Source: Neurospora intermedia (taxonomy: Eukaryota > Ascomycota > Sordariomycetes > Sordariales > Sordariaceae). From it: DNA of 64,000 bases. The stretch is from positions 1,364,001 to 1,428,000 of the forward strand of contig BTPP01000003.1 of NCBI GenBank assembly GCA_037102815.1, given 5' to 3'. The stretch's first letter is position 1. Every line of letters starts with the position of its first letter. The notes under the pieces are model-generated. The model was not told where the DNA came from, did no database searches, and saw only the letters and a program-made list of their open reading frames with translations. Of this stretch, positions 25,574 to 38,763 are shown piece after piece. A program made the translations under genes and the position numbers.

Positions 25574-25912
25574 TGTTATGGGGCATTCTTGGTGGATACC
25601 TAGATGCTCTATCTTATTATAGTAGCGGCTCATTAAAGTATATAGTTTATTATATAAGAGTGTTCGTCCCGTCAACCTCTGTTAAGGTTAACGGATTATT
25701 AATTTATATTATACTAACCTTATATTTATTTTACTTATACTTAGTAAAGTTGTATACGAGGTCCTAGGTTAAGGCTCGCGATAGGTCTTGTCTTCAGCTT
25801 CCTTTAATAAGACTATCGTCAATCGTTACGCACTATTACTCTATCCAGCAACCAATTACTTACTCTATTATTCTCTATTATTATTACTTATAAAATATAT
25901 CATTGCGTAATA
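25574..25912 (+). repeat. 5' LTR (339 bp)
   Basis: Begins TG (TGTTATGGGG); its end, GCGTAATA, corresponds to GCGTAACA in the partner. Same length as the 3' LTR with no gap in the alignment; I count about 49 differences, all transitions. Confidence 0.95.
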
Positions 25913-28900
25913 AGTAGTGCCTACAACTCAATTTTAAACCGACTTTATTATTCTTTACGTCTCTTCCTTTTATCGAAGGGGGAAATATATTAGAATTTAA
26001 TAATAATTTATTAAATTTCTTAATTATTATTTAACTTTTACCCTTTTAAACTAAGTACTTATACTTTTATTCCTTAAAATCCCCTTTTCTTTACTACTTT
26101 ATTACTACTTATTTAAATTTAAAGGTTATATTAAATAATATTAAAGACTAATTAGGCAAACTTCTAGGTAGTTTTTAACCTCTAGGAGGAAAGTCTAATA
26201 TACAAAGTACGTTAGATTATCAAATTTGCTACTCACAAGCCGCAATTTTACTATAAAGAAAGACTTCAACCTCTAATTGCCGAACTACTTATTGAAGTAG
26301 TACAATTATATTTAAATAGAAAAATTAATTATATCGAAATTAAACCTAATTAGGCTACTAATATTAGTAACGATATTTACAATAGGGGATGGATCGTTAA
26401 TTTAAATATAGTAGACCGCGAAATTTAATAGGTCCTACGCAAATATTACTAATTAATCGCTAACTATCCCGTTCCGATACACTAAATTTAGCCCTTTATA
26501 ATTAAAGAAGGAGTATTATTGTAACTATAAAAAAAGAATTAGAAATAATTTATAGCCCGAATTAAAGCGAGTAACGCTACTATTAATACTACCACTTAAA
26601 TGCCTATTCCCCCCAATACCGGCAATATAAGCGTTTACTCTTCTCTAATAAACTTTTCGGATACTATTAGAATAATTAATATACTAACCCTTATCGACCT
26701 AACGTAAATTCCTATACCGCCTTCCTTACTATTTACACCTACTAAGCAATATATTTAACTAAGCCCGATTTAACGACCTTTCTCATTTATAGAATCAATA
26801 ATTTTACAAGTAAGCTCGGTTATTAAGATCGCTACTAATATTATTTAATAATTAGCTACCAATTCTATTACCAAATATTTTAGAAATTTCGCGTAAATTG
26901 AAACTCTTCTACGCCTAGTATAAAAGTAATAATAAGAGTAAATAAAATAATATTTAAGAACGGTTCTTATTAATTACTTTCCTATATACCCTATTAATCT
27001 AAATTAAAATACTATATACTTTGCCTAACGTAACGTAAAAACCGGAGGTAGATTTCTAAATTATCTACTTTATTTTACCTAACTAATTTATAATATTATA
27101 TATTTAATTTAAAATAGTATAAAGCCCGGTTTTAATTTCCTAACGCCTACTATTGCTAAGTGTAACGCTTCTTAACCTTATAAAAATCCTACTATTTATT
27201 ATAATTAGCATTCTAATAGTCTTATTAGTCCTACTAGCGAAACGGCTATAATAAATACTAGGGACTTACGTAATACCGCTAATCTAGCTAATTAGATAAA
27301 AAATCTTCGTATTAATTATATTAATTAGCAACCCCTATTTAAAAACGTTAATTAACTTCCTATTTACCTTTACAAATATATATTAATTCCTACTATCGGC
27401 CGTAATATTTCTAATCAAATTCTATAAATAAACCCTAAAGAATTAATAAATTAGGTTCCGGTAAACGAAAAGTAAACGGAATAATAAAAATTGCCGTCCG
27501 TAATTCCAAGTAACGGTAATTACTTTCTTTTAACTACTTTAAAGGCTCCTATTCCTTTTATACGTTTAATTTTCCATTAGAACGTTTATCCTACTAGTAA
27601 CCTATAGGCTATATACTTTAATATTAGTTCTAATACTTCTATTCTGTTAATTAAAATTAATAACGATAATATAATAACAAATAATTTAGTACTTTGCAAA
27701 ATACTTAAAGATTTATACAATTATATTAAGGAATTAAAAGATTGGAATTAAACTTTTACTAACTTTATTTCTAAGGTTAATATAAGTAATTATTAATTAA
27801 TTAAGGAAGAACCTTTCAAAATTTTAAATATTGGAATATACTTCCCTAATATAGAACCTAATAAAATAAAGAAGGGTATATATTAAAACGGTAAAATTAA
27901 TATTTATACTACTTTTTACGGATTTAATAATATACTTAAAGGATATCTAAAGAATTACCTAAAAAAACGCCAAATTCTCGCTAATAACTTTAATTAACTA
28001 TTCTACGGTATAGTACTACACTAGTAGAATTTTACCCTCTCTAAGGAGGAATATAACAACCTTCGTAGTAGTTTTAATAAAACTCTTAATATACTTAATA
28101 TTATATTCGGCATTAAACTGTATAAAGCGCAAAAATAATTAGATACGAACAAATTTACCGTAGAATTATATAAAACTAATATACAAACGCTTTACGACTA
28201 TTCGACCCAATTATTTAAATATGCGCACTTTTAGGGAGATTCTTTAGACTTCCAACTATATACTCGCTTATAGAATAGCCTATACCCTATAATATAAATT
28301 GCGTATATTATTCTGGAATAGAATATTAATTTTAGCAATTATATTAGTAGGGTTGAATAGAAGGCTATCCTAATATACTACTTATTCTTAGAGTTATTAA
28401 AAAATAAATAATTAATTTACTATATTATTAATAACTCTAATAACGAGGACGATAATTCTAATATCTATACTAATTTCTAAGGAAATTATAATAGTAGTAA
28501 GCTTTTCTAAAAAAACTTTTTATCCTATAATAATAGGTTTAATAGTAAATTAAACGGGAAATTTTATTTTAATAAAAGATTTAAGAACTTTAGTAATAAG
28601 TTTAATAAGCACGATATAGGCCGATTGGACAATAATAATAGCTGCTAGCGTTGTTGGAGTAAGAGATTTAAGCGCCGTTAGGTTTTATAGGACGGTCGTT
28701 ATACTTATACTTCTACTATAATAATCTTTACGGACGATTTTAATATAAATAATAAGGTTTACTATCTATAGAATAAAGGTTACTATTTTATTAGGGACTT
28801 CGAAGAAGAGGTAGAAGAATCTATAATAAATACTTTTGAAGTTAAATATAATAATAAACCTTTTACCTATTTTACCGGCTATCTAGCCCCTAATAAACTT

Positions 28901-29413
28901 TCGTCTTTTAGTATTTTATTATTTTATATTATTTCGCGTATAATAATTAACGAACCGGCGGTTATTTTTAATACAATTCCTATTAGAAATACCGATTTTA
29001 ATAGGCCTATACGACCCCTATCGTTAAATCTATTATCCAATACTAAATTTACAACGATTTCTAAATATTTAAAGAAGGCCTAAATGTTTTATAAATTGTC
29101 CGATCCTTCGTTTAATAATCGAATAACTTCTATAGAAAGTAATCGGAAGCCGCTTAATCGGACCGGAACGTTAAAGAAAATAGATATCTAAATAAATTTA
29201 CTAATATTAGTAAACGGATAGAAGCCCGATTTATCGGAGGTTTAGTATAAAAACTAATATACGTTGCTTATTTTTACTAAAGGATAAATTATTAAAGTAA
29301 TTCCGAATATTACTTTTAAAAATAGGGAAATAAATTTATGAAAAGTTACGTTATATCTATAGGTCGATATTAAATCTAGTCTTAATATACCTATTATTAC
29401 TATATATTTTAAT

Positions 29414-29737
29414 TTGGATTATTTATCGATAGTAGTAAGTAAAGTGTTTATTAAAGAATTTTCACCGAATATAAAATATAAAGCAATACCGCCTAGCATT
29501 ATAAAGGGTATTAATTCGAAGACTATTATTAATATAGTTATAGAATTTAATTTTTATATAGAAAGAAAGGTCAATAATATTAAAATTAACGGGTACTTCC
29601 AAATATCCGCTTTAATTATTAATAAATTAAGCCCGAATATACTACTAGGAATAAACTTCCTTCGCTATTATAGCGCAAAATTAGATTTTAATACTACTCT
29701 ATATTCTTTTAAATTGGTTTTTGGTATAAAAATTTAA
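29414..29737 (+). pseudogene. aspartic-protease-like fragment of the LTR element
   Basis: A 107-codon open stretch survives in the pol region; its end (SPNILLGINFLRYY) resembles the distal part of Ty3/Gypsy proteases, where ILLGxDFL precedes the linker to reverse transcriptase. It is part of a broken element and is not a host gene. Confidence 0.7.
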
Positions 29738-32700
29738 AGTAAAATCTATTCTAAAAGAATTAAAGGGGGGGAGGATATTCTTATTACCGAAGTTTTCGCT
29801 AAATTTAATACTTTATTATTAGGAAGGTAATTAAGAATTATCCTAATAAAGTATAATACCCAGTTTAATAACTAGTATAGCCTAAATAAACGTTTTACTT
29901 ACAATTTTTATATACAATATCCTTATTTATTAAATACTACCGTAAATAATAAGACTCGTAAAGTTATACTGTATTTAAATTAATTTAAAGAATTAATATT
30001 TATTCCTAGAGGAATTCGGATAGGTATAATTATACGACTATTATACAAAGTTAGCAAGATTACTATACTAATTAACGCTTCGGATATAGCTTTTCTCGTC
30101 CCTAAAATATAAACCGGACTTACTTAAGAATAATATACTATATTTATCGATAGGGCCGCCAAGGACAAAAAGGAAGAGGCTATTAAAAAAAGTACTTTTA
30201 AAGTACCTTCCTACAAAATTATTAAACCTATTAATATTAAAACTATTCTTTCCGAAATAAGTATTAATATTTATAATACGGATCCCGAATTCTTAAAACA
30301 AATTAAGAGCCTCCTAAATAAATATATTAATATTTTTAAAAATAAAGGGATTATACCAATAAAAGAAAAAAATAAAATATATATTAATTTAATTGAGAGA
30401 TAGTAGAATTAGTGAAGGATCGTTAAACTTTATTCCTTAGATATTAAAGACTATAAATTTCTTAATAAGGAGTATAATAAAATATACGCCTAAGGCAAAA
30501 TATTGTTTATATTGCAACTAATTCCTATTATTTACCCGGTATTTATTATTTAGAGAAAAATTAATAAAATCGATAAAAAGCGTACTATAATTAATCTTCG
30601 CCCGCTTAATAATATTATTGTACTTAACGTATACCCCTTATCCGACTAAGAAGATATTATTAATACTATAGTTGGTAAAAAGTTCTTCTCGATCTTTGAT
30701 ACTACCGGATTCTTCTATTAGCTACCTATTTTTATTAAATATTATAACTATATAGTAATTATTAGCCCGCGAGGTTTTAAATAATCCAACGTTATATTAA
30801 TAAATTTTAAGAATTCTCTAATATTTATATAAAAATTTATAGATAGGCTATTCTTCGAGTACCGCTCCTTTGTACGTATTTATATTAATAATATTATTAT
30901 TTTTAATAATATTTAGGAAGAATACTTTACTTACTTGGCTATTATTATAAATCTCTTTAATAAATATTATATTTATATTAATACTAATAAATCTTTCGTA
31001 GGGTATCTTTTAGTATAACTATTAGGTAGTATTATCGATAGAGAAGGTTGTAAACGTACGGAAGACTATATTAAAACCTTTTAGAAATTAATATTTCCTA
31101 ATACGTTTAATAGTTTTAAAACCTACTTTAATATAGTTAGGTAGTTATATTAAAATATACTATAGTTCGCTATTAAGGAGGAACTATTTAATTAAAGAAA
31201 AACCGAATTATTAAAGCGAATATATAAATCGGGTAATTTATAAGTAAGTTCGATAAAGTAAATATAATAAATATATATTTCTAAAGTTAAATTCGAACCG
31301 ATACCCGAAAAATACAAAGCCTTCCGTATTATATAGGAAAACCTATACAATTAAATATATCTTTTCTACTATATAAAAAGTAATATACTTTTTATTAAAA
31401 CTAATACTAATAATTTAGCCTATAGTATTTATATTTTCTAATTTAAATACTTATAGGACGGAGAATTTATTCTTAGAATAAGTAAAATCCTATTAATTAT
31501 AATTAAACTAGTATATTTCCTATTAAGATTAATGTCCTTAGCCGAGAAGAAATACGGTTCTACGGAAATAGAAATTACAATTATTATTTAAACTTTATAG
31601 AAACTTCGAAAGATAATTCAATTTAATAAATATTAGGTTAATATTATTACTAACTATACTTCTACTACTAAGATCGTTAAATATACTTTATTATATATAA
31701 TAGATTTAGTTAAAATTAACCTAAAGTTTATAAATACCGTTAATTAGGCGTTATAATTCAATTTGAACGTATTTTATATTCTTAAACTATTAAATATTAT
31801 ACCGGATACGCTATTAAAACTACCAACCGCTGAAATTACAAATAAAAACGATATTTCTAACGAATTGGCCGATATTTAGTCTAACTTCGTAGAAGTATAG
31901 AATATTAATTATTAGAATAGTTTTAATGCTTTTTTATTTATATATATTAAAATTATTTTAGATATATATTAAATTTCGCTAATTATCGTACTAGAATTTC
32001 ACTAATAATTAATCGAAGCTTATCCCGAAGATCCTAAGTATATTAGGGTTCTCTAACTAATTAATAAAGTTAACGCTCTAAAGTATATTTATATATAACG
32101 ATCGGGGAAATACCCAAATCTATTAGCGGGCCCCTATTTACTCGAAGATAAATTACTTTACTATATTAATTATTAAAACGTACGTCGGCTATATATTCTT
32201 CGGATTTATATATAAAAAATATTAGAGTTAGTATATAATAAGAAATACTATTTCGGGATTAATTGGATAATAAATAATTTAATATACTTCTATATAAAGT
32301 GAAAGACCTAAATAGTATACGAATACGTTAAATATTACGAGGTCTACCGTTAAAATTAGTAGGATAGGCAACCGACCCCTAGAAAACTACTATTAATTCG
32401 GACGTTCCTAAGGCCGTTTTATACAATTACTATAAACTTCATTATTAATATACCAATAATTAAAGCGGCCGGTACTATATAGGTTCTAGAAGGTTTCCTA
32501 GAATTTAATACTATATATACTATTACCTACAAATTTAGTAAGAAGGTACTACTTATAATTAAATATTTTACCTATAGTACGTAGGAATAAACTAAGGTAT
32601 TACTTTGGACTTTATAATTTTATAATTAAAATTTACTAATAATTATTATTAACGACCGAAATCCTAAATTTATTTCTACTATCTAAAGGAATATCTTCGA

Positions 32701-35700
32701 AGCATTAGCTATTAATTTACTATTTTCAACGGCCTACTATACTTAAACGGACGGATAGTCGGAAAGAACGAACTAAATTATTAAAATAATTATTCGTATA
32801 TAGTATATAACGAGTATTATTCTTTAAATATTAATATTAATAGTATTATAATATAATTTGAATAATACTATTCAATCCACTATCGGATTATCGCTAAATA
32901 AACTAATATACAATTTTAAACTATAAACGGCCTTCAATCTACTTATATTAAATAACTAGGAAGCTACTATAGTAGAATCTTTAATTATCATCCATTAAGA
33001 ATATTAATTCGAGGCTACAAAATTTATTAATTAGATTAAAATAGTTACTAAAGAATAATATAATTTTAAATATTTTCTAATAATATTCAATATAAGTAAT
33101 AAAATTTACTTACGTTTAAATAAAAATTATTATTTACTTGGAAGTCCGAAGAAAAAGTAGTTAGTAGAGAGAATAAACCCCTATTAAATTTTCGAAAAAA
33201 TTGGCCTACTAACTTATAAATTCGATTTACTTAATACTTAACGTACCTATCTTATTATTTCTATAGTATATTTTTACAAACTAGCGTAAGGTCCCGATCC
33301 TTTTAATTGCGAAATTCCGCTACTATTACCGGTTAAAATTAACGGCTAAGAGGAATAGGAAGTCGAAAATCTTATAGCTAAAAATTAAGGACCGTTAAAT
33401 ATATAGTATTTAATTAAATAAATTAAATATTAAAATAAAGATAATATATAGGAACTATATAATAAATTTATAAGGAATTTAAAGGAACTAGTAAAGGATT
33501 TTAATATAAAATATTTATTAGAACTATTATTTAAAAATAATTGTAGAAGGGTAATTTAGCGCGTTAACGGTATAATTTAATAGAAGCGCCGTTAAAATAA
33601 ATAAAAGAAGTGACCGTTTTTTCGCTAAAAGAGGGGGAGGTTACTAGAAACTATAAAAATTTGAAAGTTTTTTCTTTTATTTTATATTTTATTTTCTTTT
33701 TTATTATATATTTCTGTAGGAAGTTATATTTTCCGTAACTTTCTATTAAAATTTCTAAAATTCTATTTAAAAGTACGCCTAAATAGAAGTAAGCCTAGTA
33801 CTAGTAATATATAGAATAATATACTATACGTTACTTACAACTTTAATTAAAATATTTTCTATTTCAATTAAGTAGGTACGTACAGTCGTATAAAGGCAAC
33901 GGCAATTATAATTATATATAGTAAATAGCCCCGGTAGGTAAGTATTCGTAAAGGAAGAATTTTAGTACGTATATATAACTTTTAAAAGAAATTAAAATTA
34001 TCTAACTATTCTTACCCTCTCTCCTTCTTACCCTAGTAACCTTACTACTACCTATTTTATTCTTATAATATTTAACTCTATTACGGCTCTTATTATATAG
34101 CAATTTTATTAGACTAATTATTATTTATTAATCTACCTTATTTTATATTCGCTAATTACAACCTTAGTATATTAAAATAACCAATATTAATATAGAATCC
34201 CCACCGCCGGTTAATAATATAATTACTGCCCTTAATAACTAAATTAACAATTCTAACCGCAATAGTAACCTACGTAGTTTTACTATAAACCGGTAGCTCG
34301 CCCCGTAGTCGCTTAAATATAACCCCCGGTTCGGTATATTAATTAATATAATAAAATGCTTTAATTATTATATTATTAATAATATTCCTAATAAAATTAT
34401 TAATTTAGGAATTAACAATATATATATCGTACTACCCAATTTTATAACCGACCTTATCGAATAAATAAACACAATTCCACTTAAATAATTCTTTAATTAC
34501 ATCTATTATAAGTATATCGTTAATACGTTTAATAATTTTAATTAAAATTATACCCCCTATAATCTACTTACTCACTTCCCTAAGTCTTTCGGTACTACTT
34601 AGGGTATTTTAGTATATAACCCCAAAAAAACGGATAATAGTAAACGTATAGTACTAATTTTAATTGTTAATTATCTCTTTATACTATATAAGAATAAATT
34701 ATATTCCGTTTTATATAGTACTATCGATCGTACAAACGAATTGATCGACTTAAATATAGTAATTTTATATTCTATTAAGGGTAATCTTACCTATCTTACG
34801 CCCGCCCTCTTATTAAACGGACTCCCTAAAGATTTAATTTTTAATAATTATTATAGACCCTAATAAAAGTAAATATCCAACGCTATTACTAATTTTAATA
34901 ATACTTAAATTTAGGAATTATATTCTAATAAAGAATTTAATTTAATTTATACAATAGTAATTAAATTTAGCGACGCTATCTTCGGAAGAAAATATATAGA
35001 GGAATTCATTATTACTAATAAACGCCTCTAGGCACGCTTTTTACTAACTCTCTATACAATTTACTCTAATAATTATATTATTAAGAATAGCAACTTCGAC
35101 TTCTCTAAAATTTAAAAATATAAGGAAATTACTTAATTAACTAATAAAGTTCGTAAAGTTTTATAGTTAGTAATTAAACTAGCTTCTATCCTATTTTATA
35201 TTAAAACCCTAACCGCTAAAGTAATTCCGAGAAAAGTATATAAAGTTCTAACCCGAATCGTATAGTCCCATTCGGCTACTATTAGTAAAAGTAATAATAA
35301 AAGAAAAGTATATCCGACCCTCGCTAATACCCTCGCTAATTATAATAAAAATTATATTAATTTTAACGTCGAAGTCGATTAAAAACTACGTACAAAAATT
35401 AAAAAGATTATTAAAGTATATATAAAGAATAAAGAGGAATATAAGAAATAATTCGCTAGTAATTACTCTTTCTTATAATATAAATTAGTTTGCAATACTA
35501 AAGTAATTCTTAATTTTACCTTTAATAAAAAACGCAACAGTAATACTAATTTTACCTATTATATCCCTTCGAAAGTAATATTATTTATTATTTAATACTT
35601 TAATTACAGTACTAAACTTCCCGAATAAATTAGTAATTTATTAGGTAAATTTAATTATTTTTACCGTACTTAGGTAATACCCGCTAAATTAGCCTTAAAT

Positions 35701-36480
35701 AAACTTCTTATAGTTAAAAAGGTAATTAACTATACTATTAAAGTTAGTAGAAAACTTATAATACTTATTAATTTTATTTCTTGCGAGGAGATTGAAGGAA
35801 TATTAGTAAACGCTTTAGAGAAGTAAATTATAGTATTAGCAGCTTCCAACAAACATTAAGGAAGAATTATATAAATAATATAAATAGAATTAATATCCCT
35901 TCGTACTAAGTTTAAAGAAGTATAAAAGCTTCATATCCAATACTATCCTACAACTTTATCTACTAATAAAACTTATATACTTAATACTTTTCTTAATATT
36001 ATTACTCTTTATAGTATTCGTTCAATAACCTTTTATTTTAATTTATACCTAATTTAACCGGATTATCCAATAAACTTTATACTATATCAGCTCGCTCAGG
36101 CTTTTACTTTAATACTTTATCTTCTATCCGCTCCCTTCGCCGTAACTACTTTCCTACCGACTAAAAGTAGGAGGACTCTCTATTAGGATACAAACATTCC
36201 CGTTAAAATATATATTATATAAATAAGAATAATAAAATAAAGGAGGATAAATTTAACGATCGTTTACCTTATTATAAATATAATTACTAAAGGATCGGTA
36301 TTAAATTATCGAACTATATACTTTATTCGGGTAAGCGTACGTTTTTATATCTATTAGCTAATTTAAATATAGGCGAATAGATAGAGACTCTAATAAATAA
36401 CCGGATCTTTTATATATATAATTAGATTTAATAATATTGCGTAGATAGTAAGCACTCTTCTCCTTTTATCGAGGGAAAAA

Positions 36481-36819
36481 TATTATAGGGTATTCTTAGT
36501 AAATACTTAAATACTCTATCTTATTATAATAGCGGTTCGTTAGAGCGTATAGTCTATTATATAAGAGTATTCGTCCCGTTAACTTCTATTAAGGTTGACG
36601 GATTATTAATTTATATTATACTAACCTTATATTTATCTTACTTACACTCAATAAAGTCGTATACGAGGTCCTAAATTGAGGCTCGCGATAGGTTTTATCT
36701 TTAGCTTCCTTTAATAAAACTATTATTAATCGTTACGTACTATTGTTCTATCTAGCAACTAATTACTCACTCTATTATTCTCTATTATCATCACTTATGA
36801 AGTACATCATCGCGTAACA
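36481..36819 (+). repeat. 3' LTR (339 bp)
   Basis: Starts TATTATAGGG (TG changed to TA) and ends GCGTAACA. Preceded by the polypurine tract; followed by the CTATT duplication. Confidence 0.95.
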
Positions 36820-36824
36820 CTATT
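36820..36824. repeat. 5-bp target site duplication, right copy (LTR element)
   Basis: CTATT, identical to 25,569-25,573. Confidence 0.92.
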
Positions 36825-37580
36825 CTAAAAGTTATATTACAATTGTATAACTTCTTAAATAAGTATAGCCAAGCGATTGGAATTGACGGTTATAAGTTAG
36901 TTAACGAGTTTTTGCTTTATTTAGTAAGAAAAGGGATATTTATACCCTAACGGTAAATATAGCGGTATAACTTCTAATTTATTGCTTTTTAGACTTATTT
37001 ACGTATAGAGGGTAGTAAATTATAGCTTATAGCTATTAAATTACTATAAGTACTAGTTAATAGTGTGCCTTCTAAGCGTGCTTTCTCGAGTATAAACTTT
37101 ATCGAAGGTCCTCTACGCAGTCGTATGGGAGTTGATAAGATGGATATAGCTTCGTTTATTTTTATAAATTATAAGGCTCTTAACGATAATTATATTCCTT
37201 TTATAGTCTTACCCAACTAGTAAAGAGAGGAATTCTTTAACGAGTTGGAGGATCGGCTGTATGCAGAGATGTATAAGGATGATCCTATTGTTATTGACGA
37301 AGATTAATGGCTATAGTTATAGTGATAATAATTATAATTATCGAAGTTTATGAGAAAAGTGTAGAACAAGATAGTTAGATTTAGCTATAAATCAAGCATT
37401 TTGTACGAAATTTAGCACTTTTGTATATAGAATCCCAGCCTAGATGCTAGTATTTACACCCATATAGTACGTATTTATGGGGCATAAGGTCATATGATAC
37501 TGTACGTGTGGAAATAATCCTTTATTTTTCAGATATTTCCCTTACTTTTCACATCCTTACAATTTCCGTGAAATTCCACC

Positions 37581-37589
37581 CCATCCCTA
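37581..37589 (-). repeat. hAT right terminal inverted repeat
   Basis: CCATCCCTA, the exact reverse complement of the left terminus TAGGGATGG. Confidence 0.92.
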
Positions 37590-37597
37590 GACGGCGC
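37590..37597. repeat. 8-bp target site duplication, right copy (hAT)
   Basis: GACGGCGC, identical to 23,787-23,794. Confidence 0.95.
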
Positions 37598-38763
37598 TAG
37601 AACGGGAGTTTGGGATGGGTGCCACGGTGGTGGCAGGTGCACGAGGGTGTTCCTTCCACTCCGGCGTCGAGCCACTCACAGCGGAGAACTGGATTGATGC
37701 AGCGGAAACCCCTCCATGGTAGGTCTGCGCATCGTGTGAACCCCACCCCGCTCATGCCCCAGCTACCCAGCACCCCGAAAAGGGCCCCTCTCTGTGCCCC
37801 GCTGTGGTGGAAGCTTGCTTGCCCTGGTTGGAAACAAACTGGGGGCGCAGCGCTTGTTCCAACCCTGGGATTGCTGGTCGACGGTCGGGAACGATGAAAC
37901 GGCCGACAGAAGTCAATGAGAAACCAGAAGAGCGCTTCTGACGGTGGACGTGATGTTGTTCTACAAGCGCTGTCACGGCGTTTGTCGGTTGCCTTTCGGG
38001 GACAATGAAGTTGAGGACGGGAATATGGCATGATCTGATGGACATACCTACCTAGCGGGAACGCCATCAGCTTTCTACGGTTCTCGTTCTCGTCCGTCTC
38101 ACAACCGTGCCAGGCTAGCTAGCCACTTTGATGGAAATGGGTTGGAGGTTGGTACGGCATGAAAGGTAGTTGGCTGACTCTCCTTACATGTGCCGACGAA
38201 CCCCCGTCCAGTATTAGCAAGAATCAGCGTTATGCGGTTTCAGCTCCTTGACCTTGAAGCACTGCATTTGATAGAACTTTTCTGGTTGCCTCCGGCTTTC
38301 GATTTTCTGTTAAAGGCAAACAGCATCCATCTTCATAAAAAGTGTTCACCTCCGTCCTCTTCTTCATCTGAAACCCACCGGCGGGGTTACCTTAGAACCT
38401 GTCCAGCACAGACGACAGATACATATTTGGTATGTAAAATGCAAATCCCATCATCTTTCACGTCTATAGTGTACTACCTACAGTACAAGTAGATGGTACG
38501 CTTCCCAGGACGGCGCGGGCGAGGGCGAATTAAGGGTCGAGCTAGGGAGAGGGGAGCTTTCGCGGTGTCCACTCCGTCCCATTCACTTGCTAGGTCGGTA
38601 ACTTCAGCTAACAGGATGACGACGCCGACAGACCTGACCTGACCCAGCGCGACTCGACCGCCCGAGACGTACCTGAACTTTTTCCCCTTTCCCTTCTTTT
38701 CGATTGCAGCCAAAAAATCACCGTATAGTCAGTAAAAGCACTTGTCGACCATACGAAGCCAAG
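37598..38763. other. interval between transposon block and het-C; het-C promoter
   Basis: Normal composition resumes at the transposon border. The last few hundred bases must contain the het-C promoter and leader. Open frames of about 100-156 codons on either strand near 37,600-38,070 overlap each other and have no domain. No gene supported. Confidence 0.55.

Larger units (their letters stand above)
25574..36819 (+). mobile_element. Ty3/Gypsy-type LTR retrotransposon fossil, 11.2 kb, nested in the hAT element
   Basis: The ends are precise: 339-bp LTRs at 25,574-25,912 and 36,481-36,819 and a CTATT target duplication. A purine tract (GAGGGAAAAA, 36,471-36,480) directly precedes the 3' LTR. 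The order of recognisable remains on the + strand is gag-like region (about 26.2-28.7 kb), aspartic-protease-like fragment (about 29.4-29.7 kb), reverse transcriptase/RNase H (about 30.4-32.0 kb) and integrase (about 32.2-32.9 kb); integrase last places it with Ty3/Gypsy. About 2.7-3.5 kb of further coding-like sequence lies between integrase and 3' LTR, making it longer than most of the family. The element is structurally whole at its ends but its genes are broken by very many RIP-type changes. RIP hides its true age; it is younger than the hAT insertion it sits in. Confidence 0.9.
24031..37307 (+). pseudogene. RIP-inactivated hAT transposase, split by an LTR element
   Basis: An ATG at 24031 starts a reading MPPIRNKAVYRHF, soon followed by CRFCNW, resembling the zinc-binding half of a BED finger. 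After the inserted LTR element the same strand reads PSKRAFSSINFIEG, RSRMGVDKMD and a phenylalanine/isoleucine-rich helix at about 37,065-37,180: this is the C-terminal hAT dimerisation domain (Dimer_Tnp_hAT, S-x-R-x-FS...R-x-x-L/M). The frame then ends in an acidic tail with TAA at 37305-37307. Without the insertion the coding part is about 2.03 kb or 675 codons, a normal hAT length. Inside are many in-frame stops of the TAG/TAA kind expected from CAA/CAG/TGG codons hit by RIP, so no function remains. The DDE residues were not placed. Confidence 0.85.
23795..37589 (+). mobile_element. hAT-superfamily DNA transposon, interrupted by an LTR element
   Basis: Both ends are exact: the left end starts TAGGGATGG and the right end finishes CCATCCCTA, its inverted copy, and both are flanked by the duplication GACGGCGC. 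Removing the inserted LTR element (25,574-36,819) and one copy of its 5-bp duplication leaves about 2,544 bp, a normal size for an autonomous hAT. The remains of one transposase gene run left to right, with a BED-like zinc finger near the left end and the hAT dimerisation motif near the right end. The outer ~250-300 bp at each side keep normal composition while the interior is strongly RIP-mutated. Subterminal repeats (CTGAAAATATCGAAATT twice in tandem at about 23,831-23,866; a related inverted sequence near 37,528-37,545) fit transposase-binding sites of hAT ends. The element is dead. Confidence 0.93.
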